Shown one piece after another: positions 30,630-42,923 of a DNA stretch of 64,000 nucleotides (position 1 is the first letter of the stretch; every line of letters starts with the position of its first letter). This stretch comes from Pezicula radicicola (Eukaryota > Ascomycota > Leotiomycetes > Helotiales > Dermateaceae): NCBI GenBank assembly GCA_003008705.1, contig PDUO01000009.1, positions 744,001 to 808,000 of the forward strand, written 5' to 3'. The notes beneath the pieces are model-generated. The model made no database searches, was not told where the DNA came from, and saw only the letters and a program-made list of their open reading frames with translations. The position numbers and the translations under genes are program-made.

Positions 30630-32679
30630 GATGGGAGAATTGTTGGAGACGAGTGATTGGATACCTTAGGTAGATAGGAAGACAGAGGTTGACACCTAGA
30701 TGGCGAGCAACCTCTGATATAGGAGCCGACTCTGTCTAAGAAATTCCTTTTAGATGTGAAGGTAGAGATTAGAGACAATAGAGTGGAAAGGGAGAGGTGT
30801 TGAGATGAAAGGGAAGAAATGGGCGAAGAAAAGCCTCGGCACTAGTGCTGCATGGACTGATTCGGCAGGCACCAGCACACCACGACTTATGCGGATTGAG
30901 GACATGGCAACCTCAGCTCCAAACACTCTTGGATGCCAGAAGACTTGATCTTTCCAGGTAGATTGAATGTATGAACTTCCATTGTTCATGTGGTACAATG
31001 GCCGACTACACAGCGCTCTGTATGTTATCCCCGAAAAGTCCATGACCTCCTCAACTAAGCGAGAAAAGAGCCTGAAGCAATTGTTCAAATCACGAATGAT
31101 GAGCTAGGAAGAGAGTCAAAGTATACCTAGAAAACCTTCTCCAGTAGTTTTTTAAAGCGCTTTAATTTCAGGCTTTAGACAACACCATCCTCTTAATCTC
31201 ACTGCGATTCCAATTTAGAAGCCCTGGTCTGGCCACTCGACCATACCGCCGGCCTGCCACAGAGTAAACTTTAGCCACTCCGACGTTAAATGTATTACAT
31301 ATTTAGTCAGAGTAGTAAACCTTGTAAGGTAGCAAGCTACAGCAACGCGTGCCATGCAGGCACTCTGCCAGACCTTTGATCAGTGACAACGACATCATGT
31401 GAAATACTATGTCTTCCACTAACACCACGCCTGGCCAAGGCTATTTTACAGCAGCAATACTAAATAGTTTTAATCAAAAGATTTGAAGGCCATGTTGGCT
31501 CTTGAACTGCAACCGGTCATCTCTAAAACAAAATTGACCTCTACTTGAGGATAGCGCCATAGATTGTCAACCTTCCTGATAAACCACCAGAACAATTGGG
31601 CCATGGTGATCAGGGCAAAAGACAATAGGAGCTATGGCTTTCGCTCGCGGTGGAATGTGAGGATTGAGAAGCTCTGCTTCATTCCCAACCACTTGGACAT
31701 AGAATATTTATAATATCCTCGGATGCTGTCTCCTCGAAGTAGACTCGTACTATTTCCCCCGATCCGTACTAATTGCAGAGGAAGATGAAGAGAGCCCAAC
31801 AACTGAAAACCCTTCAAAATGGAAGTCCACCAAGATTCAAACCACAGAGACGGTGTAGGTGGAATGATGACTATCTAGAATACAGCAGCTAACTTGCTAA
31901 AATGTATCCTAAATAATCAAGCTCTTCCAACCACCTTTCTTCCACGACCTATGTGTGACGGGCTAGTTTATTATCTCCAACACGTAGAGCCGCATGTACG
32001 CCACTCTTGACCTTCTCACAAACGCGCAGAGACGACGATCAATCATACTGTCCAGCGCGTACAGACATTTCCTCGACGTGTTTTCAAAGTCCCATCTCCA
32101 TTTCCAATTGCGCACCTCCAGTAGCCCCAGTTCTTGGCGTCAACCGTCTCAAGCAGCCCCTCTAACATTGCCGATGACTCTAAATAACTTCCCCAGCTGT
32201 CTTCTGTAGCAACTACCGACCCAGTACCAACCTCCAGAGATGATGGCCGAAGTCGCCAATCTATGTCGTTAAAATAGGGCCCCTGTAAATCTTCGACCTA
32301 ATTGGCTCCCAAAATAACCATCAGCGGCCCGCATCACATTTAACCGCTGGCCCTTCGTAGCGGCTGACAGGCTTACTAGCTTAACTCCAATCACGACCTG
32401 CAAATTCCACAAGTGAAGGTCTGTCGAAATGTTCAAGAGTTTCATGAAAAATAACTTTCCAGGGTGCTTTTCAAAGTGGGCCCAATGGATGGCCTTGAAA
32501 AGACCGCCGACACTCCCATAAATGCACGACAACTTCCACATGGGGAGACTTTCATCACTATCACCTTGCTTTCAGCGACAACTGTTACGGGCGTTTTTCT
32601 CAATCACAATCACAATCACAGTGACTTCGGCGCCTGGGCGTTTCATAGGACTTATTTTCTTGGCAACACGAGATACAAT
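30630..32679. other. Long intergenic region
   Basis: About 2 kb without a supported gene. The first few hundred bases are the promoter and leader of the coiled-coil gene. At 31199-31252 the minus strand has a tRNA-like A-box (TGGTCGAGTGG) but no B-box. 32100-32660 leads into the next gene. No repeat with a recognisable partner in the window. Confidence 0.35.
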
Positions 32680-33385
32680 ATGAGGACTATTCTTCTTTTC
32701 AGCTTGATGCTGAATCTTCTATCTCTGTCAAGCACCAACGCACAAAGTACAAGTGCTACTCAATCTTCTTCGGCAGTAGCGACAACGACAACAGCAACGA
32801 CATTTGTGTCGCTAACCCCCGCAATGTCTTCCAGCTCTGTGGCATCTTACTTCTCTTCCTTGGCTACTTCAGCTCCACAACAACCTGGGAGTGGCCCGTC
32901 TGCTGGCGATGCAGGCTCAGCGAGTGGTAGTGGTAGTGCGGATAGCGATGCTGGAGCAAGCGGAGGAGGTTCTAGTGGAACGATCGAACTATCAAGAGGA
33001 GGATTGATAGCTATTATTGTTGTTATTGTGGTCGTGGTGGTCTTCGGTAGTGAGTGTTCTCCTTCCATATCAAGAATGCCATTTCTGACTGTAAATTATA
33101 GTTGCTTCTTCAATACTCTACTGGCAGGCAAAGAAGCGCTCCTGGGAAGTCCGCAAAACGATTCGCAGGTCAGCAAAGAGAGTGGCCACGGCGCTTACAC
33201 CAAGAAGAACAACATTTCCGAAAGATGTAAGGAGTTCGAGAGGATTAACACGAATCGATGAAGTGCCACCAACACCTCGAAAGAGCAGTCTGACCGACAT
33301 CGAAAAAGGAAACTCCAAGATGAACTCTTTCGAGATGAAGGAGCCGCCAAAACACTCGAAGTGGGGGAGGAAGCTCGGACGATGA
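32680..33385 (+). CDS. Serine-rich single-pass membrane protein
   Basis: Exons 32680-33046 and 33102-33385 total 651 nt, giving 216 residues. A secretion signal (MRTILLFSLMLNLLSLSSTNA) leads into a Ser/Thr/Ala-rich ectodomain of about 75 residues, then a Gly/Ser spacer, a strong transmembrane helix (LIAIIVVIVVVVVFGVASSILYW, which crosses the splice site) and a basic cytosolic tail of about 85 residues with KKRSWEVRKTIRRSAKR and TPRRTTFPKD. The layout is that of Mid2/Wsc-like or Skg6-like fungal cell-surface proteins, whose mannosylated stalks can act as wall-stress sensors. There is no WSC cysteine domain, so the sensor role is only analogy. The ATG chosen is the one directly before the signal peptide. 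Confidence 0.78.
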
Positions 33386-33517
33386 CCTGATAGCTTGGCA
33401 AGCAGCAATTATGATGAGATGTAGATACCCTTCATTGCATAGGCGCCTTTCGGACGATGGTTGGAGTTTGGAAATACGGACGATAATAGGAGTCCTGGTA
33501 GCTGGAAATTGAATCGT

Positions 33518-35440
33518 TTATAACTTCCTAAAAACGTTCCCACTTGCAGACCTTCGGCCATCATCCCGCCTTCCTTTCCGTGCTGGTTCACCCTTGTCCT
33601 CTTTCTTGTTACCGGCAGGTGCAAATGTGACTTGTCTTTCTCCAACCACATCTCCTTTGTTCTTACTAACACGACCAGCTCCTTGAACTCGAGCTCCAAG
33701 CGGCCGGTCTTGCCGCTGGTGACCTGACTTTTTATAGGATGACGACGATATACGCATCTCGGGTTTTGGCTTTGGCTTCGACCTGATTTCATTGTTGTCA
33801 TCGCTATCAGAACCATCACTGTCGACCTTCTTGGCGGCAGCAATCTCACCAACCTTGGTACTGGGGTTGAGAAGTTGGAATTCTCTGCTTCGCTCATCTA
33901 CTGCAAATTCTTCGTCCTCGAAAAGCTTACCAAAGCGATCGTCTCCCAGCACACCCATACCCTCGTCCACTTTCTCCCTCCGCTCTTGTTTCTTAAGCAT
34001 TTTGTCGACCAAGTTTTGGTTAACCTTGACCTTCTTCCCGCCTCTAATCCTACTTGCTCTTTCTTTCTCGATCTTTTCTTTGATCTTCTTGGTTTTCTCA
34101 TCATCCCAGATATATGGATTGGCAATAAGCCGTGCTTGCTCATACAATTTTGAATTAACAAAATACCCATGCATAGTTGGTCGCAAAAGAGTTGTTTTTC
34201 CAATTAAATGGGCCATATTGAGCTCCTTCAATTCTGGAACAGTCAGGAACTTGTGATTGTCGTAGGTTTCTGTTGGTGCTGTCTCCTCTGCCATCTCCTC
34301 GACCATGTTATCCAAGAACGAACACCACTTGGGGGCAGGGCCTAGCTGTGGGATAAAGAAGGCATGCTGTTGCTTCCCTTCATTGGCTGTGAGGATCATC
34401 CCACTCTCTTTACACCATGCAACGGAATTGATGTCTACCGCTGGCTCAACTGATGTCCAGGCGGTGCCATCTGCTGCGTCCCAAAGTTTGATGATTCTTT
34501 TATCTGCTGAAAGAATTTTCTTTTCCTGAGAAGAGGTTGTCATATGCATGAGCGTCTTGATGGGATAGCCGTAACCCTGATCTTTTCGGAGAATAGGAAC
34601 AGGTCGCCGGAGGTCGAATATCTGTATTATTCCTTCTGAGGATCCTGTTGCAAGAGATAGACCCGATCTATCGAAGTCTAGAGCGGTAACTTGGCCTTGT
34701 TGTCCTGCAAGTATTCCTACTCTTGCTTTGGACCTGGGATCCCAAAACTCTACAGTGCCTATTGAGGTTCCGAATGCTAACAAATTGTGACTATCTTCAG
34801 CTATAGCTGCGCAGTTGACACTCCCGGTATTAATACCTCCTTGTAGAGCCCCACCACCAGCAGTCGCCAGGTCGTCTCCGCCAACATCAATTTGGTAAGG
34901 CTTCATATATCTCCCAATCTCCAAATTTAATCGATAAACTTCACCAACCCCCTCTGCATTGACCCCAACGGCAGGTATTAGTGCCTCGGCGGAGTGCTTG
35001 TCATACTGTAGGTCTCGGCCGTATCTAGGTAGTCGGGTCTGGTAATGACATCCTCCCGGCGTATGAAATTCAAGTCTTCTGTCAGTCTGTAGATGGAGGG
35101 ACTTCGAGTAGTCGGAAGACAGAAGCACGAAGGAATGGTTGAGGGTTGTAGTGTGGCGTGCAAAGGACAGTGAAAGATGCGGAAGGTAATGGGTGTGAAT
35201 CTGCGGCTTGTATGTTCCTGTACTCATTACCCATTCTCCATCATCACTCACTCGTATACAGGAGCTAGCTTCTTCAAACTCGAAATCCTGAAGAAGCTCA
35301 ACTCGATTGGCATACTCGTGATCGTTCTTCAAGCTGCGCTTCCTCTTCCTTGCAAGCCAGTCCGGAAGTGGTCGAGCCGTGGATGCACCAGATATAGGAT
35401 ATACTGGTACATCATCGGGGTTTGTGGGCTTCATCGACAT
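33518..35440 (-). CDS. ENP2: Enp2/NOL10-type nucleolar WD40 protein
   Basis: Single exon, 640 residues. Enp2 is an essential small-subunit processome factor for 18S rRNA maturation in the nucleolus. N-terminus: VPVYPISGASTARPLPDWLARKRKRSLK, typical for the family. A seven-bladed WD40 propeller covers about 40-370 (FGTSIGTVEFWDPRSKARV, LATGSSEGIIQIFDLRRP, KILSADKRIIKLWD, GMILTANEGKQ). Next come MAHLIGKTTLLRPTMHGYFVNSKLYEQARLIANPY, a KEKIEKERASRIRGGKKVKVN basic segment and the NUC153 motif DDRFGKLFEDEEFAVDERSREFQLLNP. The tail is lysine/serine-rich and disordered. An internal Met three residues in is an alternative start. It is divergent from Med13 across about 590 bases. Confidence 0.95.
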   Translation of the reverse strand: MSMKPTNPDDVPVYPISGASTARPLPDWLARKRKRSLKNDHEYANRVELLQDFEFEEASSCIRVSDDGEWVMSTGTYKPQIHTHYLPHLSLSFARHTTTLNHSFVLLSSDYSKSLHLQTDRRLEFHTPGGCHYQTRLPRYGRDLQYDKHSAEALIPAVGVNAEGVGEVYRLNLEIGRYMKPYQIDVGGDDLATAGGGALQGGINTGSVNCAAIAEDSHNLLAFGTSIGTVEFWDPRSKARVGILAGQQGQVTALDFDRSGLSLATGSSEGIIQIFDLRRPVPILRKDQGYGYPIKTLMHMTTSSQEKKILSADKRIIKLWDAADGTAWTSVEPAVDINSVAWCKESGMILTANEGKQQHAFFIPQLGPAPKWCSFLDNMVEEMAEETAPTETYDNHKFLTVPELKELNMAHLIGKTTLLRPTMHGYFVNSKLYEQARLIANPYIWDDEKTKKIKEKIEKERASRIRGGKKVKVNQNLVDKMLKKQERREKVDEGMGVLGDDRFGKLFEDEEFAVDERSREFQLLNPSTKVGEIAAAKKVDSDGSDSDDNNEIRSKPKPKPEMRISSSSYKKSGHQRQDRPLGARVQGAGRVSKNKGDVVGERQVTFAPAGNKKEDKGEPARKGRRDDGRRSASGNVFRKL

Positions 35441-36031
35441 GGCGACAGAAGCATTGTTGTATGGTTGCTGCAGCAGAGGTGAGGCAACTTGCTCTGAAAG
35501 ATTTTCCTGTTCCCTTGCGACCTCGTTCTCGTTATCTCAAATTTTGTCCAAAATAATTATTTAGCGGCGGGTAGAACCGAGGTCTAGGACGAATACGTCT
35601 TAGCTCGCATCGGGGGTCTGCGGTCTGGGAGTTGGAGGAGCGAGGGTCTGGTCATCCTTGCGCGGGTTGGACGAACTCGCGCGAGATGCGATCGCACGTT
35701 GGACCTCAGGCGAATCTACCACCTCAATTGTCAGCACCACTCCTCTCTGCAACATTGCGATTTTCCGCTGGGTTCGGAGGTAGAGGCAGTGAGAGAAGCA
35801 CCTCCACCGAATTCAACTTCTTAGCTTCTATTCGCCATTGTTCTCCTAGCGGATATGGAGCTGAGCGCATCCACTATTCGACACGCATCTAAATCCCGAA
35901 CTTCATACCTCTCGGCCTCTGCTAGTATCTCTAGCTCACGGTAACAGGTAGATTGGACTCACAGATACCATTCTGGAGTCCTGGATGTTACCTTGCGAAC
36001 GAGCTATCAATGACTTTCGACATCCTACGAC
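35441..36031. promoter_or_regulatory. Divergent promoter region, ENP2 / MED13
   Basis: 591 bases between two conserved divergent genes. More GC-rich and CpG-rich than the surrounding intergenic DNA (CGCGCGAGATGCGATCGCACG near 35677). No gene within. Confidence 0.45.
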
Positions 36032-39000
36032 ATGGATTTGGGCGAGTATGGTACAAATGTATTGTCTATTGTAAGCACATCTAGGCCTACGCAGTAGAAG
36101 ATTGGCTGACCTCGTTTGCTAGAACAACTTTGCAGCGGTACAGTATGAATATTTCGAGTGCAGACATCCTTACTCTGGCGGAACTAGAGCCCAACTGCGG
36201 AAAGTCGAGACGTCATGGAGACAAGAAGGAGCCCTGGTGCATTGCGACCCCATACGAGATGGAATTTGGCGATTTCGGAATGGAACAGAGTCACAAGGAA
36301 CCACGCAGATTTCCAAAGACGTTGAGGTTCATGGTGTAACTCTAAGGGTCAATGACCATGGGACATATGAACCGGCCAACCTTGGCAGAGCCAAAAATCC
36401 CGCTGGGAATAATTTCAATACTCCAAGCAACAATTCATCTCCATCCTCGTCACTTGAGAATTCAGTGCGAAATGCGCAGGCTGTCAACGCGAGAGCGGTG
36501 CAGGCAAACGCTACCCAAAGTTTGACACACGAACCACCAACGCCTTCTCCTGGAACAAAATCCACATTCAGTCCTGACGACTATCCCCGTTCTCTGAGAG
36601 GAATTCACGAACAACTCATATCAGCCGTTTTAGGATCTATCACGTATTTCCTCTGTCGTGACCATGGATACTTACCACTTAATGCAAGAACCCTAGTAGT
36701 GAAGCCACAAAGTTCGGGAGGGGACCAGAGGGACAACATTTCGTCGGAAGGACTCAAACCTGCCACACTTGCTACAATTGACGTTAATCTCACCTCTCTG
36801 GGTACACTCATTGTCAAAGCTCACACTGATCCCGCTCCAAGATTCCGGTGTCTTGTCAATACATCTAGTCAACCTAAGGTTCCAGGCGATATTGGAGAAG
36901 GCGCAGCCATATGGCTGGCGCCGGGTGGTCACGCGGCTAGGTTTTATGGTAAATTAGATGGGAATCAAATGCCAGTTGGTTTGCGCTTTTCACGTCTACC
37001 GATGAGTCCTGCCGATCAATCACAGCATGGGCTAAATGGAGGAGGCGTCAGATCTTGGAAATCTAATTGTTTGGATTTGCTGGCTAGTCAAGGCCTGAAC
37101 CCCAGTACTCTTGATGCCGGTGGCTGGGTTCTGGTACAGATTCTTCGAGGGAATTCTGTATATCCCAGTTCTGATCGTCATGGCTTATCACTGCTAGAGG
37201 ATCTGAATGTTGTGCCTTGGCCAGCTCTTTTGTGTTTTCAGACCTGCGCTCCAGAATCTCATAACTTCCAGTTTGGGAACTTTCCAGTAAATTACGACCC
37301 TCTTTCGTTTGCCGAAGAATGGTTTACGAGCAAGGAGGACAGATCAAAGATTGTGCTTCGTCGTCAAAAAGAACGACAGGTAGCTGAGGCATCAACTAGG
37401 GAACAAGCTGATGCTGAAAGTCGCACACTGCTGTCTAACAACTTCTCTCCCCATGCGCTTCGGAGAGGTAGTAATGCCGGTGCTATTTACCCAACACCAC
37501 CTGACGCTGTGCACCATCCCATCGGTGCTACGCCGTCATTCGATGGTGCAGGATCTACCCCTGGGAACCCGCACCAATTGTTTCCTCAAGAGATCGATAC
37601 AGTAGCTCCGGCAAATATGGGGGTTTCTGCTGAACCTGGGGCATGGGGGTCGTCAGAGATCCGACAAGATCCCACAAAGGCGAGCGTACATTTCAACGAC
37701 AACGAAAATGACAATGAGAATTTGTTTGGGGATATTGGAGGTGACCTCTTTGGAGATACGGATATTACAGACGCCGACTTTAACTTTTTTGACGAACCTG
37801 ATGCAGGTCCAGTTGCTCAAAACTCGGGGGCCCCCACATCCAACGCTGATCCTAAATCTAAAGATAGTATCCTTGATGAGATCCTTGCTCTGGATGATAT
37901 AAATGCCAATGGCAATGGCGTTGGAGCAGTAGATCTGGAGGAGCCTGACTCTGAACCTCTAACCGTTGAGGAGCCCGATGTCAAAGCTGTCACACCGCCC
38001 ACGAATATAGCTTTGGAAAAGAAAGAAATTAAGAAAAAGGAGGAAGATAAGGTTATTTCTTTCAAGACTCCACTTCTTCCCCACGCTCAGGTAAATACTC
38101 CATTCACCAAAGAGGCTGTATTCAAATTGCTATTCAAAGGGGCCCTTGAGGACAAACAGTCGAAGTCTGAAACATTAAGATCTGGTCCTCCAAGGAGGGC
38201 TAGCTCATTCAACAAAGTTGATGTTGAGGCTTCGTTACTGGCCTTTAACGAAAAGTATGGCAAAAACGGTCGCTTCAACTTCTCCGAAGACAAACAGCTC
38301 CATCGCGGAGGGTCTCCAGAGCTCCCTAAGACAGAGTATCTACAGCGGCGGCAAAAATCCAGAGTGAATGGGAATAAAAACCCCCCCTTTTCTCAGATAC
38401 TTAATGAAGATAATATGGAGGTTGATGATGTTGAGCAAATAGATTCAGAAGGGACAAGTCCTTCGTCGGAGCGAGATGAGACAAATAGTACTATGGACGA
38501 TTTGACTTTGACTTTGAACCCCGGAGTCAAACGGAAGCGTGATTTGGAAAAGAACGAAGGGGATGACATGACAACGACATTCAAAACTTTGGCAGTGGAA
38601 GGTGATTTGTCTGTCAGTACACCGCAGTCAATCGCAGGGTCTCCACTTCCTATCCTTGATATCGATGCCGCCGACTGGTCTTTGGCGCCTTATGTTACTT
38701 CACAAAATCCCGATATTCAACCCAGCATACTCACTGATGTCGAATATATGGCTACAGCTCAGATTCTTGCCGACCAAGCAGTTTCAAGTACTCTTGGACT
38801 TCCAGGTCTCTTGGATCTCGACTCAACTATTCATACATCTGAGTCTTGCATCACAAGGGATGTAATGCGCAATCTTGTGAATGCTGCTAAGCCTTGTTTA
38901 AAAGACGCTGTAGCCTGCAGTATGCGTTCCTTTCTAGATATACAGGGCATTCCTGTTTTAAGTCAAGGAGTTCGATTACCTCCAAGGCCAATACCTCACC

Positions 39001-40658
39001 CTAGGGGCCCTAACTTCGTGGATCCCTCACGAGCTAACAACCTATTTCCTTTGCACATTCCCCGCCTAGAGGTGAGGCGTGCGGATTCCAATCTTACACT
39101 ACTTCCTGCAGGTGTATCCTTTTGGGATAACCTAGGGTTAGGCCCATCTCAAGGTCCCAAAGATGTCAGTGCAATCTGCGTTTATCCAAAATTCGAGGGC
39201 CTTGCGGATAGCGCGAGCTCCTTTTTGGGCGAAATGAAGAGCACATACGAATCGTATAGGTTCGGTAGCCACGATCGAATCGTGTCCAGCGATCTAGTTG
39301 ATGGAGTTCTTCCTTTGCCAGTTGATTCGCAACAAACTTCTCAAATCTATACACTCTCAGTCATCAAGGAGACAATGACGCAGTTGAGCAAAATACTTCT
39401 TTCATCGGCGACATCCGCAGACGAGAAGAATTTTGTTATCTACTTCATCTATCCATCAAACCACCCAGGACTGCTAGTTCACATATGCTCCGCATTCGAT
39501 CATCTTTTCAACTTATACCGGAAAGGATTGTCTGAGAAGAAGGCAATTATTTCTACAGAGTTGGTCCTCCAGCTTATTCCACTCGACTTTGTTGCTTCAC
39601 CAACCTCTCTTGTGGTACCAAGACCTTCGGAATATGGTCGTCTTGCAATGGAAGTCTACGATCGTTGCATAGAGTTTACATCGTGTTCTTCCATGCCAGC
39701 AATACTTCTCGAGCGACCGATCCCCAAAGGCATTGATTTCAAGTTGAATCCAAACCCATCACCATCATTACTTCTAGAAAATTCGTGCCTCCATATTGCA
39801 TACGCTCAAAGCATTGACGATCGTTGGATCACGGCTGCATGGACAGACAATAGAGGCAGCAAGCAAATGACAGCATCCTATTGTCTTGGACGGAAAAACG
39901 AATCGATATCAATGCCGTTCTCCGATGTTGCGCATGAGATCTGGGAAACGACCTTGGGCCTTATATCCCACAAGAAGGTCCACTGGCGATTGATGATCGT
40001 CAAGGTTGGTGTTATGGACCCAGCAGAAATAGAATTTTGGACAGGTCTTGCATCAACGGAGTCGGATGCACAGGTCAACCTGACTCTCATAGCCACAAAT
40101 CCTGACCCCTCCTTACAACTCATCCCAGAACCGATTAAACTGCCACCAGCAGCATCGACAGCACAAACAGTTCTCACTCCTGTCTCTACACCCCAAGCTG
40201 CCTCTATACTTTCTCCCGAAAACGCTTCGACCCCAATGCGCGATCCAGCTGCCAATCCAGCAACACCAAGCGACACCCCCATCGAACCTGACAGCGATGC
40301 TCGTCTCATAGACTTGACAGATCAAAGCTGGGGTGCTGTCCTTTCTCACCGCCTCAATAACTCCAGGTCACTCCTAGAGTTTAATCCTGCACTTATTAGT
40401 GGTTATCTAATCAAACGTGGCGGAACTAGCAGTTCTGATACTCCCATTATTTTGGAAGTCAACATCATTCATACGGACTTTAAAGGAGGCAATCCTAGGA
40501 CGGTCCACGAAGGCCTTTTGAGGGAAATTTTAAGTTATTATCGGGGGCTGGCCACCCTCGCAAGGGTCAGAGGCGTGGTTGATGGAGTCAAGGATGGAAG
40601 ACCATGGCATATTGCTGCTGCTGAGAAAGCAGTGGCTGCTTTGTACTTGCTCATGTAA
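36032..40658 (+). CDS. SSN2: Mediator complex subunit 13 (Srb9/Ssn2)
   Basis: Exons 36032-36070 and 36123-40658, total 4575 nt and 1524 residues. Med13 links the CDK8 kinase module (Med12, cyclin C, Cdk8) to core Mediator in the nucleus. The 13-residue first exon (MDLGEYGTNVLSI) fuses to NNFAAVQYEYFECRHP, the usual start of filamentous-fungal Med13. The N-terminal domain reaches about residue 430 (RSLRGIHEQLISAVLGSITYFLCR, WVLVQILRGNSVYPSSDRHGL). A long acidic, disordered middle (about 430-900) is followed by the C-terminal Med13 domain with VRLPPRPIPHPRGPNF, VLQLIPLDFVASP, SLLLENSCLHIAYAQSIDDRWITAAWTDNRG and EIWETTLGLISHKKVHWRLMIVKVG. It ends with a conserved helical tail. An ATG at 36237 inside exon 2 is not the true start. 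Confidence 0.95.
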
Positions 40659-41046
40659 ATACGAAGTTTTACCGTCTATTATTAAGTACAACTTTAGCTA
40701 CTTATTAGTATCTATTGTTTTCATGAATTCAAAAATGCAGATAGTTCAACCGTTCTTGCCGGCCTTAAGGCATTCATTCTATAGAACTACAGTAGCTGGG
40801 GAGGTATAGGACATGGTAAATTAGGGTGCAAGCATGTTCCTGAAAAGTGCCTTCATATTTCACTCTGTTCAGTTACTCACATATCACTTTCGGGAAAAAG
40901 AACTTGTGAAGGATGATTGGGATGAATGTGCACTGTTCTGATGCAACTTTGTTTTGCTATTTTACTAATGGCAGTTGATGCCAAGTAGTAACTCCTATTT
41001 ATGCCATTCATTATTGTATCATCATTTCCTTCTCTCGACGGCCGCT
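40659..41046. other. Convergent 3' intergenic region
   Basis: 388 bases, AT-rich, between MED13 and the MTA phosphorylase end. No gene seen. Confidence 0.4.
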
Positions 41047-42206
41047 CTAATTCAACCATCCTGGGAATAAATACTCTACATTGTCTAATGCTTCCTTACT
41101 TCTCCCCTCAGGCTTTGTAATAAACTTGAGAAAGCCAGTCGTTACACCATCCCAGTGCTTGCCCTGCACCAAATCGGTGTGCTCCTCTTTGGATAGCTTG
41201 TCGAGCACAGCACCAACTAAAAGCTTTGCGTTCTTGGAGTTCGCACTCATATGGCCCATTACCATGGCTACATCAACATCGTCACTCGAGTGCCAGCAGT
41301 CGTAGTCCGTTGCCATGCAAATCATCTGGTAGACCATCTCTGCTTCTCGTGCTAGCTTGGCCTCGGGGAGTGCGGACATGTTGATGACGGAGCCACCCCA
41401 TGAGCGGTACATGTTGGACTCGGCTCGGGTGGAGAATTGAGGACCCTCTATCCAGGCGAGTTAGTATCAGTTTCTTTCAGTGGACAGTTACCTGTGAACT
41501 TACCCATACAAACTATAGTCCCCTTATCATGCAACACCACTCCCTCGCCTGCTAATGCATGACCACATTCTCGGACGACCTGAGAATATGTGAGCTTCGC
41601 TTTCAAAAGGTGTGAATAAGTTTGGAAGGACATACCTTGGCAATCTTCTCATCAAAGGGATCCGCAAACCCGACGTGTCCAACAATACCCTTCTCGAAAA
41701 AAGTGAAAGGTCGAATACCTGCGACCAATTTAGCACCATAAAAAGTCTCAACTTCCACATATCTTTCGCCTACCCTTTGTACGATCAATGATCTGATCCG
41801 GCACAACAAAGTCCCGAGGCTTGATCTCCTCCTGCAAGCTTCCTACAGCACTGAACGCAATAACCGTCCTCACACCTAGAAATCTCAACGCGGCAATGTT
41901 CGCCCTCGAAGGAACCTCGTGAGGTGCGTGTTCGTGGGAGTCACCATGGCGCGAGAGGAAAGCGATCGGTGTATCGTTGTGCTTGAGGATGTGAATTGGG
42001 GCTGAAGGGTAGCCCCAAGGAGTCTTTGGGTTGACGATTGCTACTGGCTCATAGCCATCGAGCTTTTGGAGGCCAGTACCACCAATCACGGCAATATGGA
42101 CGGGGCCTGTAGAGTGGTTAGCTCGTGTATAGCAGGACAAAAAAGACACTGGTCGCATCTCTCACCGAAGAAGCATACCTTTATATTCTGTTGGAAGGCC
42201 TGCCAT
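41047..42206 (-). CDS. MEU1: S-methyl-5'-thioadenosine phosphorylase
   Basis: Five exons: 42206-42179, 42106-41774, 41718-41636, 41579-41504 and 41447-41047, total 921 nt and 306 residues. It phosphorolyses methylthioadenosine from polyamine synthesis to adenine and 5-methylthioribose-1-phosphate (methionine salvage). Typical sequence: GPVHIAVIGGTGLQKLDGYE, FLSRHGDSHEHAPHEVPSRANIAALRFLGVRTVIAFSAVGSLQEEIKPRDFVVPDQIIDRTKG, FFEKGIVGHVGFADPFDEKIAK, EGPQFSTRAESNMYRSWGGSVINMSALPEAKLAREAEM (purine site, with the NMS/P and EAKLAREA blocks) and DYDCWH. The four introns are each about 55-75 nt. Forms a trimer in the cytosol by family knowledge. The start is the only ATG that reads into the phosphate-binding motif through the first intron. 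Confidence 0.95.
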
Positions 42207-42923
42207 TTTGGCTAGAGTACTCAACTTCCGAAATGTGTTTTGATTTCGTCGAGTTGCTGTACAGTAGTTGGGTTGTATGTTAGGTGTATGCTTCTGAGCT
42301 GTACCTAAGTGCGGCGTGCAAGCACGTTTTTGAATTATTCGCAATTGAACTGCCCCCTGCCCCTCCAAAAGGCCAAATGACATGGAGGGGCTCGGCCGGC
42401 ATAGGCGGCATATGCGGCCGACATGTGTACGAGGACTCCGGGGTTCCCCATAGGCGGCTCTTCCTATCCATCGATATACCTACCTAATGCTGTGCAATCA
42501 AGTCTACCAAAGCACTCTTTCTTTGTTTGTTATAAGGTAAGAAATTCAACTCAAAATAACCAAATTAATACCAAGACAAGTAAGTAGTAATGAGTTGAAC
42601 TCTTCATTAATAAGCTACATAATCGTACAAGTACAGCAATTATTACTCGCTCGCTTCGGCATCGCTCATGGCCTTCATTATTCCCAACCCCCTATGTTTT
42701 TCATATTCATACCTAACCCATAATACAGTTCCATAACTAACGAGTCATTGTCTTAGACTATTCACTCTCGTGGTGAACCCAACCATAATCTCAGTAGAGC
42801 CTGCGCCTGCCGAGTCCATACAAGCACAATACCAATACAGTAAATCATCACCCTGATGATCCCCAGCACCATAATCCGAATGATATAGTGCAATACACCG
42901 AACGCGTAACGCCAGGCGCACCG
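42207..42923. other. Intergenic region between MTA phosphorylase promoter and NOT4 3' end
   Basis: 717 bases, two genes on the same strand. The part near 42330-42430 is GC-rich with GGCCGGC/CGGCC palindromes and may belong to the MTA phosphorylase promoter. No gene seen. Confidence 0.35.

Noticed and set aside
31833..31843. Possible tRNA B-box (GGTTTGAATCT, minus strand)
   Set aside because: No A-box at the proper distance and no acceptor stem pairing; not a tRNA gene.
36237..40658. Med13 starting at the ATG at 36237
   Set aside because: The conserved N-terminus is encoded upstream in a different exon arrangement (36032-36070 plus 36123 onward).
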